In this document: positions 1-12,320 of the stretch, one piece after another | Position numbering within the stretch: the stretch's first letter is position 1 | Layout: every line of letters starts with the position of its first letter | DNA from: Paraglomus occultum | Taxonomy: Eukaryota > Glomeromycota > Glomeromycetes > Paraglomerales > Paraglomeraceae | Assembly: GCA_910592205.1 (NCBI GenBank) | Contig: CAJVPJ010000226.1 | Span: forward strand, 1 to 33,589 | DNA: 33,589 nucleotides | Reading direction: 5' to 3' | The notes under the pieces: generated by a model | Database searches by the model: none | Seen by the model: only the letters and a program-made list of their open reading frames with translations | Told to the model about the DNA's origin: nothing | Position numbers and translations under genes: made by a program

Positions 1-870
1 TTTTTTGCTTAGTTAATATGTTCAATCTTGAAATTTTTAAAAAATGCTTGACCAAATACTTTTCCGAGGGTAGTGTATGTACTCGATTTTTCACAATTTC
101 AACAGTATAATCCACGTAATCTACTGTTGCTTGCGGTATAATTTCTTAATCAATCAAAACCACCATCACACTTAAATTTATTAGGTTCAAGTATCATAAA
201 ATTTAATTCGATACTTTTATAATGACCGCAAATACTAAATACAGATGGTGGCGTTATTTTTATCTGTCCGCCTGCATTATCACAGGTAATCTTTAATGTT
301 TTTTACTTTTATTTAACTTTTAATCCCATTGAATACTATGCTTAGTGTGTTATCAGGATCTTTCCCTATATTTTCCCGTCTTTATCAAAAAAGTAACTGA
401 TTTGTTCGCGTATTGCTTTATCTTAAATACCAAATAAATGTACTTTGCGCGGACTGAGATAATAAATCTTACTTACTGTACCTGCTAATCGGAATTGGGT
501 ACGTGAAAATTTGTGCTCAATTGTAATTATAATGAGCTGTAGCATCAACACTACAATAATCCGCTTTACCTCCTGTTACGGCATAATTATCATTTACCAA
601 TTTCCTTCGTTGCTCTGCTAATTTTGTATTTTTGTTGTAATAATTTCTCTCTAAGCTATTCCGAAAGTATCACATAAATCCGTTCTTTAAAACTTAAACT
701 AAACGCGCGGGATTAGTTTTCTGACGTTTTCCAAATGAGGTGACTAATTCTTAATATGTTTGAGATACATTTTCTGACAAAGAGGCCTTATCATGCTGTC
801 TACCGAATGCTTCAACTGGTATGCCTCGAGATTTCTCGCGTTTTAATTGACGCCTTTGAGGTTCTTTATC
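1..870 (-). mobile_element. Decayed transposon-encoded ORF (DN..GGQNKNN-type transposase-like family)
   Basis: Read on the minus strand, broken but collinear pieces of one protein appear: about 870-745 (a Lys/Arg-rich piece), 625-526 (containing VTGGKADYC and DATAHYNYN), 475-430 (YLSPRKVHLFG), 290-150 (DNAGGQIK, then KSIELNFMILEPNKFKCDGG) and 140-1 (ATVDYVDYTVEIVKNR). From memory, this order matches a widespread uncharacterised transposon protein family (probably the DUF7869 type) with a DN-x-GGQNKNN motif, an FM-x-GHTKF motif and a downstream VD-x-VD-I-VEIV stretch. Frames are joined by several frameshifts and stops, for example an in-frame TGA at 519-517 where the family usually has Trp. 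It is certainly non-functional. The C-terminal end runs off the left edge. The family name is tentative; coding origin is well supported. Confidence 0.55.
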
Positions 871-3539
871 AGGCGCAGTTAGTATCTATTATTCACAATG
901 TCTAATCAATATTTGAAGTTTACAATTTTTATTATTGATAGTCTATTATCAAACAATCAGCTCAAATGCTGTCTCACATGCTTCCGTACATTGCCTGCCA
1001 CTCCTAAGACTAAGACACACATGTCGCCATGCAATGACGAGATCTTCTTTTCATACGCCAATGAAGGTACCGCTTTTGAGGAATTTCTCTGATTGTACGC
1101 TTGAGAAACTAATGTAATATCCGGCTTTATACATTTCTTGTTATCCTGATATCTCTACGAAGTGGAAAATTCTGTTCTGGGACAATTTAACACTAGTGGA
1201 ATACACTGGGATAAACTGTCACGGCTTTGATATTCCACCCACTTAGTATTAAACATATTCAACTGCAGTTGTTTGCGTGATAAGAGTTTTCGCATACTAA
1301 TGCATGTTTTTACATTTCACGATTTTGTACCATTTTTTAACTTGACCTTTTATTGCACTGTCATGTTTAGGACCTGAGACAATTGAGTTTTGGAGTGAGT
1401 GACTGGGTTCTGAAAGGGAGTGGTCTTGAACTTAGACACAACATGACTATTAATTATTATGATTAATGGACCCCCATAGTTCAAACTATTCTGTGGAAAT
1501 TCTCATTGTGTTCACTTTTAACGCCGGTAAACAGGTAAGCAGTCGGGTAATTTGTTACAAGAGCTTGGTAACCCATGCAAAAAAGAAAGTCTCCAGGGTT
1601 GTGTAGTGCATTTTTAAGTTGTTTTCCTTTTTTATTCTAGCACATAGCATGATGCAAAAATTTCCAATAGAAATAATGCGTCCGTGCTCAAATATCAAAA
1701 CCGAACTATACACATCCCGTTGTCCTCAGCGGGTAGTACCTTAAGCGGACACCCACGATTGAAAAGATATTACTAGCCAAGTCAGGCCAAACGGACAACA
1801 AAGTTTTACAGAATGAATATATAGAAAGACTTGATCGTACAGGGTAAATATTTCAGCATATACAGAACGCATAATCTGTTATAAACGCTTTTTTTGCAAA
1901 TCAGTTTCTCATGATCTCGTCCTCCTCCCAAAGGTTATTTCAATGGTCTAGCCTTTCGTATAACAACCATGCCAAGACGACAGAGATTGTAATTGAAGCA
2001 ATGACTTGCTTACAAAGTTATTATGTTATTTCAACGTTTTGATGCACAAGCAGCGTAGATGATCTTTTTTGTACTTTATAATCGACTGTCTGAAAAAGCC
2101 AAGAAATAGGATAAAAATACCACCCAACCCGGTTTGTAAATGCTGTCAATGATCTCGCATTGTGGAATATGTGGCTCACCCATTGTGTGGCGTGCATGCC
2201 AAACATCGGCATACCATGAGAAAAAAGAATAAGTGCGGATGAGGGGTCTGTGAAACATTATATACAGTATACCGCTAATGGGCGATGAAAGGGACTATGA
2301 GGTTTATGAAGGCAATGACGACTAAAGAGGAAAATGGCGTTATCCGCTCGGAAGAATCTTCGCATACACAACGTTTTCTCTTGCTAGGTATAGCATGTCC
2401 ATTTAGAGATTTTGTTTATCGTTCAAGAATCTTAGAATATATATGCGTTGTAGTATGTATGTGCAGTATTTATATTATTTTTATATGATGATTATATAGA
2501 ATTTCCGCAGTAAGGTTAAGATATATACGGAAGTTTATGTCACAATAATATTAAGTAATCGTGATAATAACCTAAATTTCGCCGTTAGACAACAGCAAGA
2601 TAATAATAGTAGCGATAACAGATATAAATATGTGGGTGTAAAGATTACTAATTAATTGATATTTGGTTTTTATTAACGCTTATTAAACAAATTGCTTTTT
2701 TTGTAGGAAGGATTATGTATAATAATCACTCTTTGGGCTGTGTATTATTTTCGCTCTTGTCACTTCACTAATGTAAATGTAATTATAAATATATACAGAG
2801 TGCTAATTATAATTCCATCCCCCTTTATTCGATTGGCTCCGTCGAGCGCTAAAAATACCTTCTTGTAATACAGCAATATTATACAGTAGCCACAATAACA
2901 TATTCCCTACTAAGCTGCTTACCATTGTAAAAAACATTGTATTAGATGTCACCAAATAAAAATACTTCTCATTTCATCAATCACACCACCTCTTTTTCCC
3001 CGTCCTGACTTTGTTCCGTTTGAATGTATACGTCAATAGTTTCTGTATATTACGAGACTACGCGAGAACTGGACTACTAGCGTGAAAAAGATACGGCTAT
3101 CACTTCTTGTAATAATATATGTACAGTGTGACTACAATTGATAGCAGTTTCAAGTCGGACAATAACGAACAATCGATTAGCAATTACCACGGAAACCCGA
3201 CTACGCTTTACGTTAATTACATATTGGACTATATCGAACGACTATCTCGGCACAAAGTTTTAATACCAACAGCATTTTAGCAGGAAATACGCACTAACAG
3301 CATAATTTTAACACAAAAACGACCCGAAATCAAATATTCAATTCCATCATCAATCAATCGCTGCAATCAATTTTTGATGCATATGGTATTCTAGTTGTAA
3401 TTTTCTTAGGCATCGGGCTTCCCTTTGTATAATAGTAGAAGACTCCTGTATACTATTGAACAAGAAAAAAACAAAAACAAACAAAACAAAGCAAAACATA
3501 CGAACATTAATGATTAACCACATGAAACCATCAAAAAAA
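871..3539. other. Gene-poor spacer and upstream region of the kelch gene
   Basis: No convincing gene. Short ORFs (898-1117 plus; 2021-2258 minus) have no recognisable motif and no supporting splice context. The part next to 870 may hold further unreadable remains of the left-edge transposon. The last ~500 bases should contain the kelch gene promoter and leader. An A-rich tract (about 3462-3500) lies just before the first ATGs. Confidence 0.5.
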
Positions 3540-6500
3540 ATGTCGAGGCTGAAATCACCTCCGACCTTTACGATTCATTCCACTTTAATTTCTTCTTCAC
3601 CCCTTCATCATCTATCCCTTTTCTTTTTCCTAGTTTTTCTCCTTCCTATTTCTTTCACATACGCACAGTCCTCTCTTGGCCAACCGACAACCGACATTTC
3701 CTGGCGTGCGGGTCATTCCGCCTGTATAATATCCAACTATATGGTCCTCTTCGGCGGTGTAACTACTTCATCTGTTGACATATTCACGAATCCCGTAGCA
3801 AGTAACGATGTTGTAGTTTGGAGTGTATCCGATCAGCATTGGTATAAGCCTAACATAACTGCCGTTGCCGGAAGCACAATACCGCTCCCCCAGAAGTTCG
3901 TACCTAGCAACTGCCTCTCAAATGGAAAAATGTACGTCCTAATAGCTAATTCGACGGACCAGAATATTCAAAAGGAGATCGCAGTTCTGGATACAAATTA
4001 TTGGAATTGGCAAGAGAGTACTACCTGTAAGTTTTTTGTTGGGATTTAGAATGGTTAGCGTGACGTGATGGTTGAGTTTGGGGGACTGGCATGCTCGTGG
4101 GAGATGTGGGATGTCTGGGAATCTATTGAATATAGAGGGTCCAGATATTAAAGAGCGATGGATTCAAAAGTGATATATTAGCCCCCCAACGCCATTTTCT
4201 TTGATATCGGATCTTGTCTCGATATCTCTCTGTGCGATTTTGTTGCGGGTGGGATTTATTGCGCTTTCCGCAAGTTATTTGCGTTAACGCATAATTGCTC
4301 ATGTCGTTTAGCCCCATCCTAGTATATACAACTATTTATTCCCGTTACACAATCATACGACTGGGTTGCATTGATATTAATGGCTGGGAACTGTAACAAT
4401 AGTTTTAAAGTTTTTTGAATCTCATTGATGCGTGGGAAAGATATTAAGACTCAATGCTATGACGATTTAGGTTAAAGGAAAGGACCGGGCAGAAAAAAAG
4501 AGAGTTTCCATACCGTAACATGACAAATCTTTTAACATGTCTTCTTTGTAAACCACCATCTTTTATTAGCACCTGGGCCGCAAGATTTTCGCATAGGTGC
4601 AACACTCACAGCTGCAAATAATATACTATATCGATATGCTGGCCAGCAAGCTTCTCCTACAGGAAATCAACTGACGGGCATTAACAACTTGCTATATTCT
4701 TTGGTAAGTTTGAATGACAAGTGAATAATTTAAGAGAAAGGTTTTTGTGCATGGGATTGTATATAGACAATATAGCCGAAGAAGTGTGTGCAGATGACTG
4801 GTGGTAATTTGCTGTGAAGCAGTAATGGAAACATATACATTGGAAATAATTTCTTCATATTAATGTCTAAGCGTTAAGCCAATAAGGCTTGTGACAAGAA
4901 TAGTTTGCAGGTTCTAATACACGCCAGTGTTCGTGCGCAGCAATCTTGCATAGCAATCTTGTTTGTCACGTCAGTCTGACTGATCATAATATAATTCAAC
5001 CAAACAACAGGACCCGAACACTATGCAGTGGACGTCTCTTGCCAATGGTCCATCACTAGCATATCACACCGCTTGTTACTTGTCAAAGTTTGACATAATT
5101 GTCTACTTCGGTGGCCAAAATACTGATCACCAGGCGCAAGATGCGGTTACCACCTTCACCACAAAGCCAGGTGTGTGGAATCCATCCCTTCTGATTGCGG
5201 CGCCTAAGCCAAGGTAGGTAAAGATGTGGGAATTAGCTTAATATCGTGAAGTGGTAATGAACGTAGACACTTAGTCAACTTTTCCCATTCCGTTTAGTGC
5301 TCGACTAGGACATACAGCAGTGTGCACAGACAGTACAATGATTGTATTTGGTAATGTTTCGAAATATAGGCGGATGCCAATGTAACTTTGCTTTACATTA
5401 GCCAATCAAATATTTAGTAACATTTTTTCTGTCGTTTTTCTTTTCTCTCATAGGTGGTGGAACTCTATCCGCTAGCACTGGTGGTTCACCATCGGATGAT
5501 ACAGTATGGTTAGCAACAGCAACATCACCAGTTGACATTTCCTGGTCGACACCAGTAACAAATCGGACAAACAGTCCAGGTGCTCGCATGGGACACTCGG
5601 CCGTTCTTTCAGGAACTAACATGATTGTATTTGGCGGAATAGGGAGCGCAGTTGATGATAAAACAGTATACATACTAGACACCACTAAATGGACGTGGAG
5701 TTCCATCTCACCGGCAGGAAGTCCATCATCACCATCATCACCGTCATCACCATCATCACCAAATGCACCTACAGTATCGGGCAATTCGGCGTCTGGTCCT
5801 GGCCCTAATACTGGCAATACGTCTGCAAACGCGACTGGCAACAAAAAGTCACCAGTAATAATAATCGCTGCTGCTGTTAGCGGATTTGTCGGTGCTTTAT
5901 TGGTAGCGCTTGCAATTTTCGTTACCACCCGCCATTATAGACGCAAAAGCCGCAAACTTCAATTCGACGACGACGAAATGAGCGAAATCGATGCTGCTCT
6001 TGGTGGCAACTCAACCGACATGTCTCCCCCACCTCGATCTCGAGAAGTTATCCTCTCTTCACCAGTAGCAGCACGTTTAGCAAATAAAGACACGGTATTC
6101 AGCGTCGAAACATTACCGCGTTTACAACATGTTGATGGGATAGACAAGAGAGAGTCTGTCATTGCGCCGGAAGCAGCTAGATCGGCACCGTTGAATCCTT
6201 GGAACCGATTTAATGGACCTAGAGGACATTACGTAAGAGGAAGTACCGACTCGTTTGGGAATTGGCGTAATAAGGGTGAAACGGGCGAGGAAGAAGAAGC
6301 TGATATATGGACATTTGCATCGTCATTCTCGAATGACAGAGAACGCGAAAAAGATCATCAACGAGACGGATCTACACCTCCAATACGTTATATGCCACAA
6401 AGAATGGACTCTGTGGGAAGTGTGTCCTCTACTTTTGGCCAACGTGGTGGACACACGTATCCCTATCACCACGGACACAGCGCACATGCCTCTCACCCTT

Positions 6501-7276
6501 GGATGCAATCGCGTGGTGACGATGACGACCCCCATCAATCTGTCCCTTTGGCCATGCCTGTCGTGCAGCCAGAAGTCATCGTTACTGCTCCGCGTGTTCC
6601 GCCTAACGTTGCACCTATCGATTATAATGTGGGACCTGGAATGAATTCTCAGCAGTTTGGAAATCCTGGTGGCAATGGAGGTGGACATGTTAGGGCGGCG
6701 ACTGTGTCTGGACTAGGGGATAATCAGATGAGTTTGAATGATACGCTGAGTCCTTTGGATAGAATCGCTAGACTGTTTTCGGGTGGCGATGTTTCCGGTG
6801 CTATTGGTTTAAGTGAAAAGGAGAACATGATGTATCCATCCAATACGCACCGTTCCGCGAGCGAAGATAATGTTCTAAATACAAACTCTGTTCATGGACA
6901 ATCATTACTTACACCACAGCGCACAACACCAGCAGCAGAAGACGTGAGTTCGAATCTGACAAATTCTGGCAACAATGCGATCTACAATACGAATACATTT
7001 CACCAATCGGCTGACGATGTGAGCCATGTAAAAGACACTGTTAGTTTGCGCGGTGCAATATCTGTTGCTAGCGTCAAAGAAATGGCTGCGACGCATTCGT
7101 CGGTTACAAATGATAAGCTAACAGCGCAAAATCTTTACAAGAGTAGTCCGAGCCAGGAGAGTGTTACGAAAATTGCTGAATTGGCCGGGTCAAGTGGAAG
7201 TAATCAACAGGAAGTTACTAATGTAGAAAGTGGAGGAGAGACGAATACGGAACGGAAGAGATGGAGTTGGGGTTAA
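3540..7276 (+). CDS. Secreted/type-I transmembrane kelch-repeat (galactose-oxidase-like propeller) protein
   Basis: Five exons, joined in frame: 3540-4026, 4570-4703, 5011-5213, 5298-5350 and 5454-7276 (899 aa). Donors are GTAAGT, GTAAGT, GTAGGT and GTAATG; acceptors are TAG or CAG. Start: three in-frame ATGs exist (3510, 3522, 3540). I chose 3540 because it has A at -3 and gives the shortest n-region before a hydrophobic signal segment (about residues 22-41, then a YAQS cleavage-like site). The ectodomain carries kelch blades: the VLFGG, VYFGG, VFGGG and VFGGIG motifs are each followed by a Trp-rich strand such as DTTKWTW. A Ser/Pro repeat (about residues 383-396) leads to a single transmembrane helix (about 426-449), a basic stop-transfer HYRRKSRK, and a ~450-residue low-complexity cytoplasmic tail rich in Ser, Asn and Gly. 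A cell-surface role is inferred. Ligand and partners are unknown, and no catalytic oxidase residues were recognised. Confidence 0.85.
5722..5761 (+). repeat. 9-bp tandem repeat coding Ser-Pro linker
   Basis: About four copies of a TCATCACCA-like 9-mer encode SPSSPSSPSSPSSP, the extracellular juxtamembrane linker of the kelch protein. The repeat also explains the Asp/Gly repeats in a spurious antisense frame. Confidence 0.85.
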
Positions 7277-8498
7277 ATAGCGGGTTTTTGGTAAGGATGA
7301 CGCAGAGGAAAGTGTAGAATAAAACGTAATGCAAAAATATTTGGTAATGGTGGTGCCAGCTTGTAGTATCTTTGAAAATGAAACAAAATTATAATGTTAA
7401 AAAAAAAACCAACAATGTAGTAATACAACCAAGCAGTTTTCTTTTTCAAGTGACGAACAGCAGTAATTGAAACCATTGCAACGGGATGGGTGGGAGAGGA
7501 CGGTTGGCATAAAGATAGAACTATTTATATCTCAATGTAGCATTCAAATTAAGAACGTCACGACAATGATTATTATCACGATTTTTACGAATTTAAAACT
7601 TGTATATTTAGTTTCGAAATAAATCTTAAATTCTGCAGTATATGAATACTTGAGGCTAATGAACTGAGCATAGTAATATACTAATAATACTGTGGACTTG
7701 TTGCCCCATTACTGAAAGGTGTGATAATACGAAAAACCTAATTTGACAACGCGCAGTTAACAAAACTTTAGCCGACTACAGAATTTCAGTCTCATTGGCA
7801 TTATAATCTAATTTTGCATCCTGCATTTAAGAATTGTGCATGCGCCAATATATCTTAGCTAAATAGATGCTCACACCACTCGCTCTGTCTGTACATATTT
7901 CATATATCCTGAGTCATACTTTTTGTTTTATTATGTGATTCGATATCAAAGATGAGATAATGTGGGGCGGATTCATGGAATTTGGAGAAAATAGTAATAG
8001 GACGATAACAAAGGAACAACAGGGTTATAGAAGAAAATTTTGAGATGTGCGAGATATAGATGGGAGAGGTAGAATTGAACGGAAATAGAAGAGAGATGAA
8101 AAAATTTTGATGATAATGACTTTTAAGTAATTGTATACTCTCCTATGTTGTAGGAAAAGTCCAGTGTTCAAAAAAGGTATACTGACTCCTACTTGTGAAG
8201 TGACCAGTGTACAAATAGGGACTTTCGATAGATATTTCTAAATATAACAATATATACATACATATACACACACACGCACACATATACATATATGAATAAC
8301 AGATCAAGGGAAAAGCAAAACTGAGAAAAAACATGAAATATCCGCTCCAAATTCACTGTAAATATTTGACTGAGAAACAACGATATCACAATTATAATCA
8401 AGTGAAAAAAGAAAATAAAACCCAAAGAAAACGACTGAAATGGCTAAAACTGATGCGTAGCTTATTCCAACACACCGAAACACGTTTAATCAAAGCTA
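7277..8498. other. Convergent intergenic region (shared 3' flanks)
   Basis: Lies between the 3' ends of the kelch (plus) and KH (minus) genes. It contains AT-rich 3' UTR/terminator material, an AAATAAA-like signal near 7617, a purine-rich patch (about 7950-8110) and a dinucleotide microsatellite. Small ORFs here have no support. Confidence 0.6.
8250..8294. repeat. (TA/CA) microsatellite
   Basis: Imperfect alternating purine-pyrimidine run of TATACA, CACACA and ATATAC units. Likely simple-sequence DNA in the 3' flank of the KH gene. Confidence 0.8.
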
Positions 8499-9979
8499 TT
8501 ACACACCAGATTCGCCCCCATTACTAGCGTTCATGCGACGATCTTTTTCGCTCTCCAATTGATGATAAAGCAAGTACAAGGCCTTTTCATTCGCTTCAGA
8601 CGTTCCCTGGATAGTAAACATCCTTTCACCGGTTTCGTCGTGAGGCGTTTTCGCGATACTGATACGAGATCCGGAAAGACGACGGATTTCGGAAATTTTA
8701 GATCCAGCTTTGCCAATGATACATCCAACCATATCAGCGGGAATGCTAATATTCTGCACACGGGTTTGCGCGGGGTCAAAATTGGTCGATGAACGACGAG
8801 AACCAGAATAGTCACTTCCGGAACCGCCACTAGCAGCGCTGTTGCGATTAGGACGGGTGAAATCGGTTCCATTGCCAGTACGAATAGCATAGTCGTTCCT
8901 TCCTCTATTCGACGAATAACTAGGGGTCGTAATTCTAATAGCTGGATTATACAAAACCGTTCCAATCCCTCTTTCATTATCCTCAATCAAACACTTTCCA
9001 ATCTCCCATACTGCAATCTTAATCGCTTCGACGGTCCCTTGAACTTCAACAATACGCTCGGTACTTTGCGGCAACATTTCTTTCGACGCGACCATGCGAG
9101 CGTTAGAGACATCTTGAATGTGTTTAATTTTCGCTCCTTGGCGACCAATAATGGTACCCATGAGGTTATGCGAGATGAGAAGACGGACGGAGGTAAAGGC
9201 GTTTGGGGAGGGAGTAATGGGAGCACTGTTGGGGCTGGCGTTAACGGGGTTTTCGAGAAGTGTCTGGGCTATGAGAGAGTAGGCCTGGGAAACGGAAACG
9301 AAGGATTAAAAAAAGCGAACCAGTTAGAAGAGATGGGCTTACAGTGTCGAATATCACAACAAATGATTACATTTCGATAATTCTATATTCGTCGTTTCCG
9401 ACCCAATAAATTTCGGACAACATTCTTTCACAGAATTCTCTTTTAAAATCGGTCTCTTAATTAACGGAACATTTACCTTAGCTACTCCATCAAGGGTACC
9501 AACAACCGAGAGCACTCTATCATGAATTCCTTGGATAACCTTCGAGACACCAGCCTTGACACCAGTAACTTCTCTGAGTTCTGCGACATTCTTTCCGGCC
9601 TTACCAATGATAACTCCTGCCTCTTTAGTCGAGACGAGAGCTCTCAAAGTAAGAGTTTGACTGGCAATGCCATCAACGTCACCGTTTGGTTCCTTTGGAG
9701 CGTCTTCTGTGTGGTATTCTACGACAGTATTGATTGTTAGAAACTTTATTTAATACGACCGAAAAAGGAATGTATCCAAGAGGAAAACGCATATATATAG
9801 AACGTATGGTTTGACATACCAGCAGTCGTGCCATTACTGGTTACAGGTACTGCTACTTCAGTAGGCTCCGCGTCGGACCGAACAGTGTCGCCTCTGATGG
9901 AAATGCTCGCGGCATCGGCATTGACGTTTTCATAATTGTAATTGATAGTAGTTGTCTCTGACATCTCTTCCTTTGACAT
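8499..9979 (-). CDS. Triple KH-domain RNA-binding protein (PCBP/hnRNP K, yeast Hek2/Pbp2, S. pombe Rnc1 type)
   Basis: Three exons on the minus strand: 9979-9820, 9718-9477 and 9284-8499, joining in frame to 395 aa. Donors are GTATGT and GTAAAT. The first acceptor TAG follows a CTAAC branch-like motif; the second is CAG. Start is the first ATG (9979-9977); an alternative lies at 9964. Three KH domains are visible, each with the GxxG nucleic-acid-binding loop: KH1 IIGKAGKN (GKAG at 92-95), KH2 IIGRQGAK (181-184) and KH3 IIGKAGSK (325-328). A Gly/Ser/Arg/Asn-rich linker of ~80 residues separates KH2 and KH3, and the N-terminal 70 residues are acidic and unstructured. Length and architecture match fungal three-KH proteins (about 380-410 aa), which bind poly(C)/CNN-rich mRNAs and control mRNA stability, translation or localisation. 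Which of Hek2, Pbp2 or Rnc1 is the true orthologue cannot be decided here. Confidence 0.9.
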
Positions 9980-10450
9980 TGTTCACAAATGTATACGATT
10001 CGTGTGTAAATGAAATTTATATACTCTAATTATTTTAAGTAACTTTAAACTGATAGTAGCCGTTTGCTAGCAGTTCTAATATAGGAATAAGTCGTAACTA
10101 CTTGAGAAATAAAGATTATTGGATTATGCCAAATATCTTAACGAAAATGAAAATTCCAAGTAGTTTGGGCGAGGTCTCCGGACCCGTAATAATTCGAAAC
10201 GAAATTAGGTAGAGTTAGAGGACCAGAGAGAGAATAATCGATATAATTATATAGTTAACGAGAATTATGGCTAAAAGATCGAGTATTGTGAAATAACGTA
10301 AGCCAATTATATATATTTATATTCTTTTTTTTTGGTTTTTTTTTTATCTTTACACCGAAATACGATAATAAATGAAAAAGGGACGAAAGGAAGAAGTGAA
10401 AGGGAAGTAAATATTCGGATAGAAGTTGACGACAGGATGGTGAGAGACGG
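9980..10450 (-). promoter_or_regulatory. Promoter/5' leader of the KH gene
   Basis: Read on the minus strand, a long pyrimidine-rich stretch (TCTCACC..TTTTTTCTTCCCTCC to CTCTCTCTGG, about 10480-10210) precedes the start codon. This is typical of fungal core promoters and long leaders. No TATA box or defined factor site is certain. Confidence 0.4.
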
Positions 10451-10489
10451 GAGATATGGAGGGAAGAAAAAAGGGTGAGATTTTTTTTG

Positions 10490-10863
10490 CTATGGCTGAA
10501 GCACTTTTATCTGATTACGACGCACCTCATACATGGGATGTGATGATACAATGGGCGCTGAATGATGACGTGAAACAGATCTACAGTTGTATACAAAGAT
10601 CCTTCAGACCCTTTTGCAGGTTCGGCGATGTTGTGTTCTGAAGCGAGTGCAGAAAAGGAAGGTATCAACACTGTAGTGTGTACCTTTCCAAACTGGTCGA
10701 CGTAAACTGTTGTATCGGAAAAAGACATGTTGAGTTGATTTCGCTTTTCATTGGTATCAATCGCTAGGCAATGAGTAATATAAACGTAAAAAAAGCATTG
10801 CTGAGGTTTAGTGAAAGCCGTTGTCACCGAGACTTTCTTTCTCAGCAGCCATTTCTTACTCAT
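10490..10863 (-). CDS. Uncertain small gene with ambiguous splicing
   Basis: A minus-strand frame is open from an ATG at 10863 (MSKKWLLRKK) to 10507, and contains a second ATG at about 10728 (MSFSDTTVYVDQFGK). Two splice models read plausibly. (a) From the second ATG, donor GTACAC after FGK and acceptor CTTCAG give a short ending NLQKGLKDLCIQL. (b) With a first intron after RKK and acceptor CTGTAG, the protein would end ..YEVRRNQIKVLQP with the stop at 10490. Neither product is recognised. The donors are weaker than those of neighbouring genes, and an opposing plus frame (10456-10641) is also open. It could be a real small protein, an upstream exon, or chance. Treat as a candidate only. Confidence 0.25.
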
Positions 10864-10883
10864 TATGCACTAGTCGAATTTTG

Positions 10884-10903
10884 ACAACTTCGCATGAAGT
10901 TGT
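10884..10903. promoter_or_regulatory. Perfect 8-bp inverted repeat upstream of the small-gene candidate
   Basis: ACAACTTC-GCAT-GAAGTTGT. A CACGTG E-box-type hexamer lies at 10950-10955. Both could be regulatory sites upstream of the minus-strand candidate at 10863. Function is not shown. Confidence 0.25.
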
Positions 10904-10955
10904 GCACTACTTCACTGCAACTTGTGTTATTGTGATTATTTAGTTTTACCACGTG

Positions 10956-11699
10956 ATACTTATTTGTAATGACATCAACAAATCATCGTCGCACTTTGTG
11001 GGGATGAACTGCAAAGCAACGTTGAACATGATATAAATGAGAGGCTGTTTGGCTGAAAATTTAGTCAACTTTTCTCTGACAAATTTGATTTAGTGGAGAC
11101 GGCTATGGCTCATGCACAAACCATTGCTATAGATTATAATTTTAAATACATATCATGAACTTTTAAAGTTATCATTATGACGTATTTCATATAGAATCAT
11201 GTCTATATAAATTCTACTTAACTGTTGATCAGAATGTGGAACGTGAGCATTTTGTAACAGTAACATCGACGCTATCGATGGTTCTACCAAGCTTGTATTT
11301 TTAGTTCATAGTTTCTCTCTAACTAGTTTTTTGCACTGCAGCCATCCCGAAAATGTGATTACGAAACGCATCATATTTTAGCGATATAGGGATAATTCAT
11401 TTCGGCTGGCAAAAGTGTAAGCGATTGGGTAATGTTGACAGTCCTACCATTGACTTGAATTTTCAGCATAATTATCGAGAAAATTCTTCACAGTGTAGTA
11501 ATGTTTTATCGTAAATGCGCGACGTGTAACAAACAAACTGAATATCGCCAATAAGGAGTCCAAACTTATTGCCTAATAGTTAATAAGGAAACCGTTCTTC
11601 GTTCTTCTCAATAATGAGTTTACAACGCCGTTCCATTAATCTCACCAAACATGCTTTCCGAATTCTATCCACCCCCACTCCTCACCATATTAGACATTT
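10956..11699. other. Non-coding spacer
   Basis: No supported gene. The plus-strand ORF 11614-11856 overlaps the Tc1 relic in antisense and has no recognisable domain. Confidence 0.5.
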
Positions 11700-12072
11700 G
11701 TTAATTTATATCGGGTTTAAGGCAGGACTATTTGATGGCCAGTCCATAAACACTGGAATATTTCTTTCAAAAACTCCGTATCAAGACGATTCATGTGTTT
11801 TGTCTTGTTGTCTTGTTGGGGTCTCACCTACTTTCAAGCATTCTATTTACTGCTAGAATTTGTTTCCGGAAGATTTCTACATAATCCGTTATTCTTCCAT
11901 GCGACGAGTTTTGTTCGATCTTTGGGCATGGGACGGAGTGGCCGTTCTCCTTTGTACCAAAGTTTGACAGTGTTCTGGTAAACTTGGACCGCGGCTTTAT
12001 CAAAAAATAACGTCTTCCTCCAATTGTCATTAAGGTGCTTATGTGCTCACACTTATGGGCTTCGGTCAGCAT
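11700..12072 (-). mobile_element. Tc1/mariner transposase relic
   Basis: On the minus strand, frames broken by stops and shifts contain the family's landmarks in order: HLNDNWRKTLFFD (around the first catalytic Asp), QNTVKLWYKGERP and PMPKDRTKLVAW (about 12042-11890), QQDNKTKH (second catalytic Asp, about 11815) and DWPSNSPALNPI followed by a stop where the conserved Glu of NPIE should be (about 11740-11703). The order and spacing fit the DDE core of Tc1/mariner transposases. Several frameshifts and the lost Glu make it dead. No terminal repeats were found, so the true element boundaries are unknown. Confidence 0.75.
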
Positions 12073-12320
12073 AAGAGTTTATTTAAATAATGCTTTAGTC
12101 ATTTCTCTGTACTGATTGTCCCTACCTCGCGCGTACTGTTCCTTTTTTAAATGTGGTGAAATAGCGCGATGAATTTGTTGGCCATTGCGATCCGCAAATT
12201 TGACTCTGTGGTTTCTTGCTTACAAGTGGACATTGTTGAGTTACTTCTTCGATGTGTTAAATGAGATAAGACTGACTTTTCTTGTTGTATCCGAGTATTA
12301 GACAATAAGACATCCTTCTA

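Noticed and set aside
5398-5928. 176-aa minus ORF with Gly-Asp repeats antisense to the kelch gene
   Set aside because: It is a shadow of the TCATCACCA repeat and the real plus-strand exon, and no splice or motif support exists.
6255-6688. 129-aa plus and 121-aa minus ORFs inside the last kelch exon
   Set aside because: Out-of-frame shadows of the long plus-strand coding exon.
8531-9380. Minus ORFs of 151 and 79 aa and plus ORFs of 77 and 113 aa over the KH gene
   Set aside because: They overlap the three-KH coding exons in other frames and carry none of the KH motifs.
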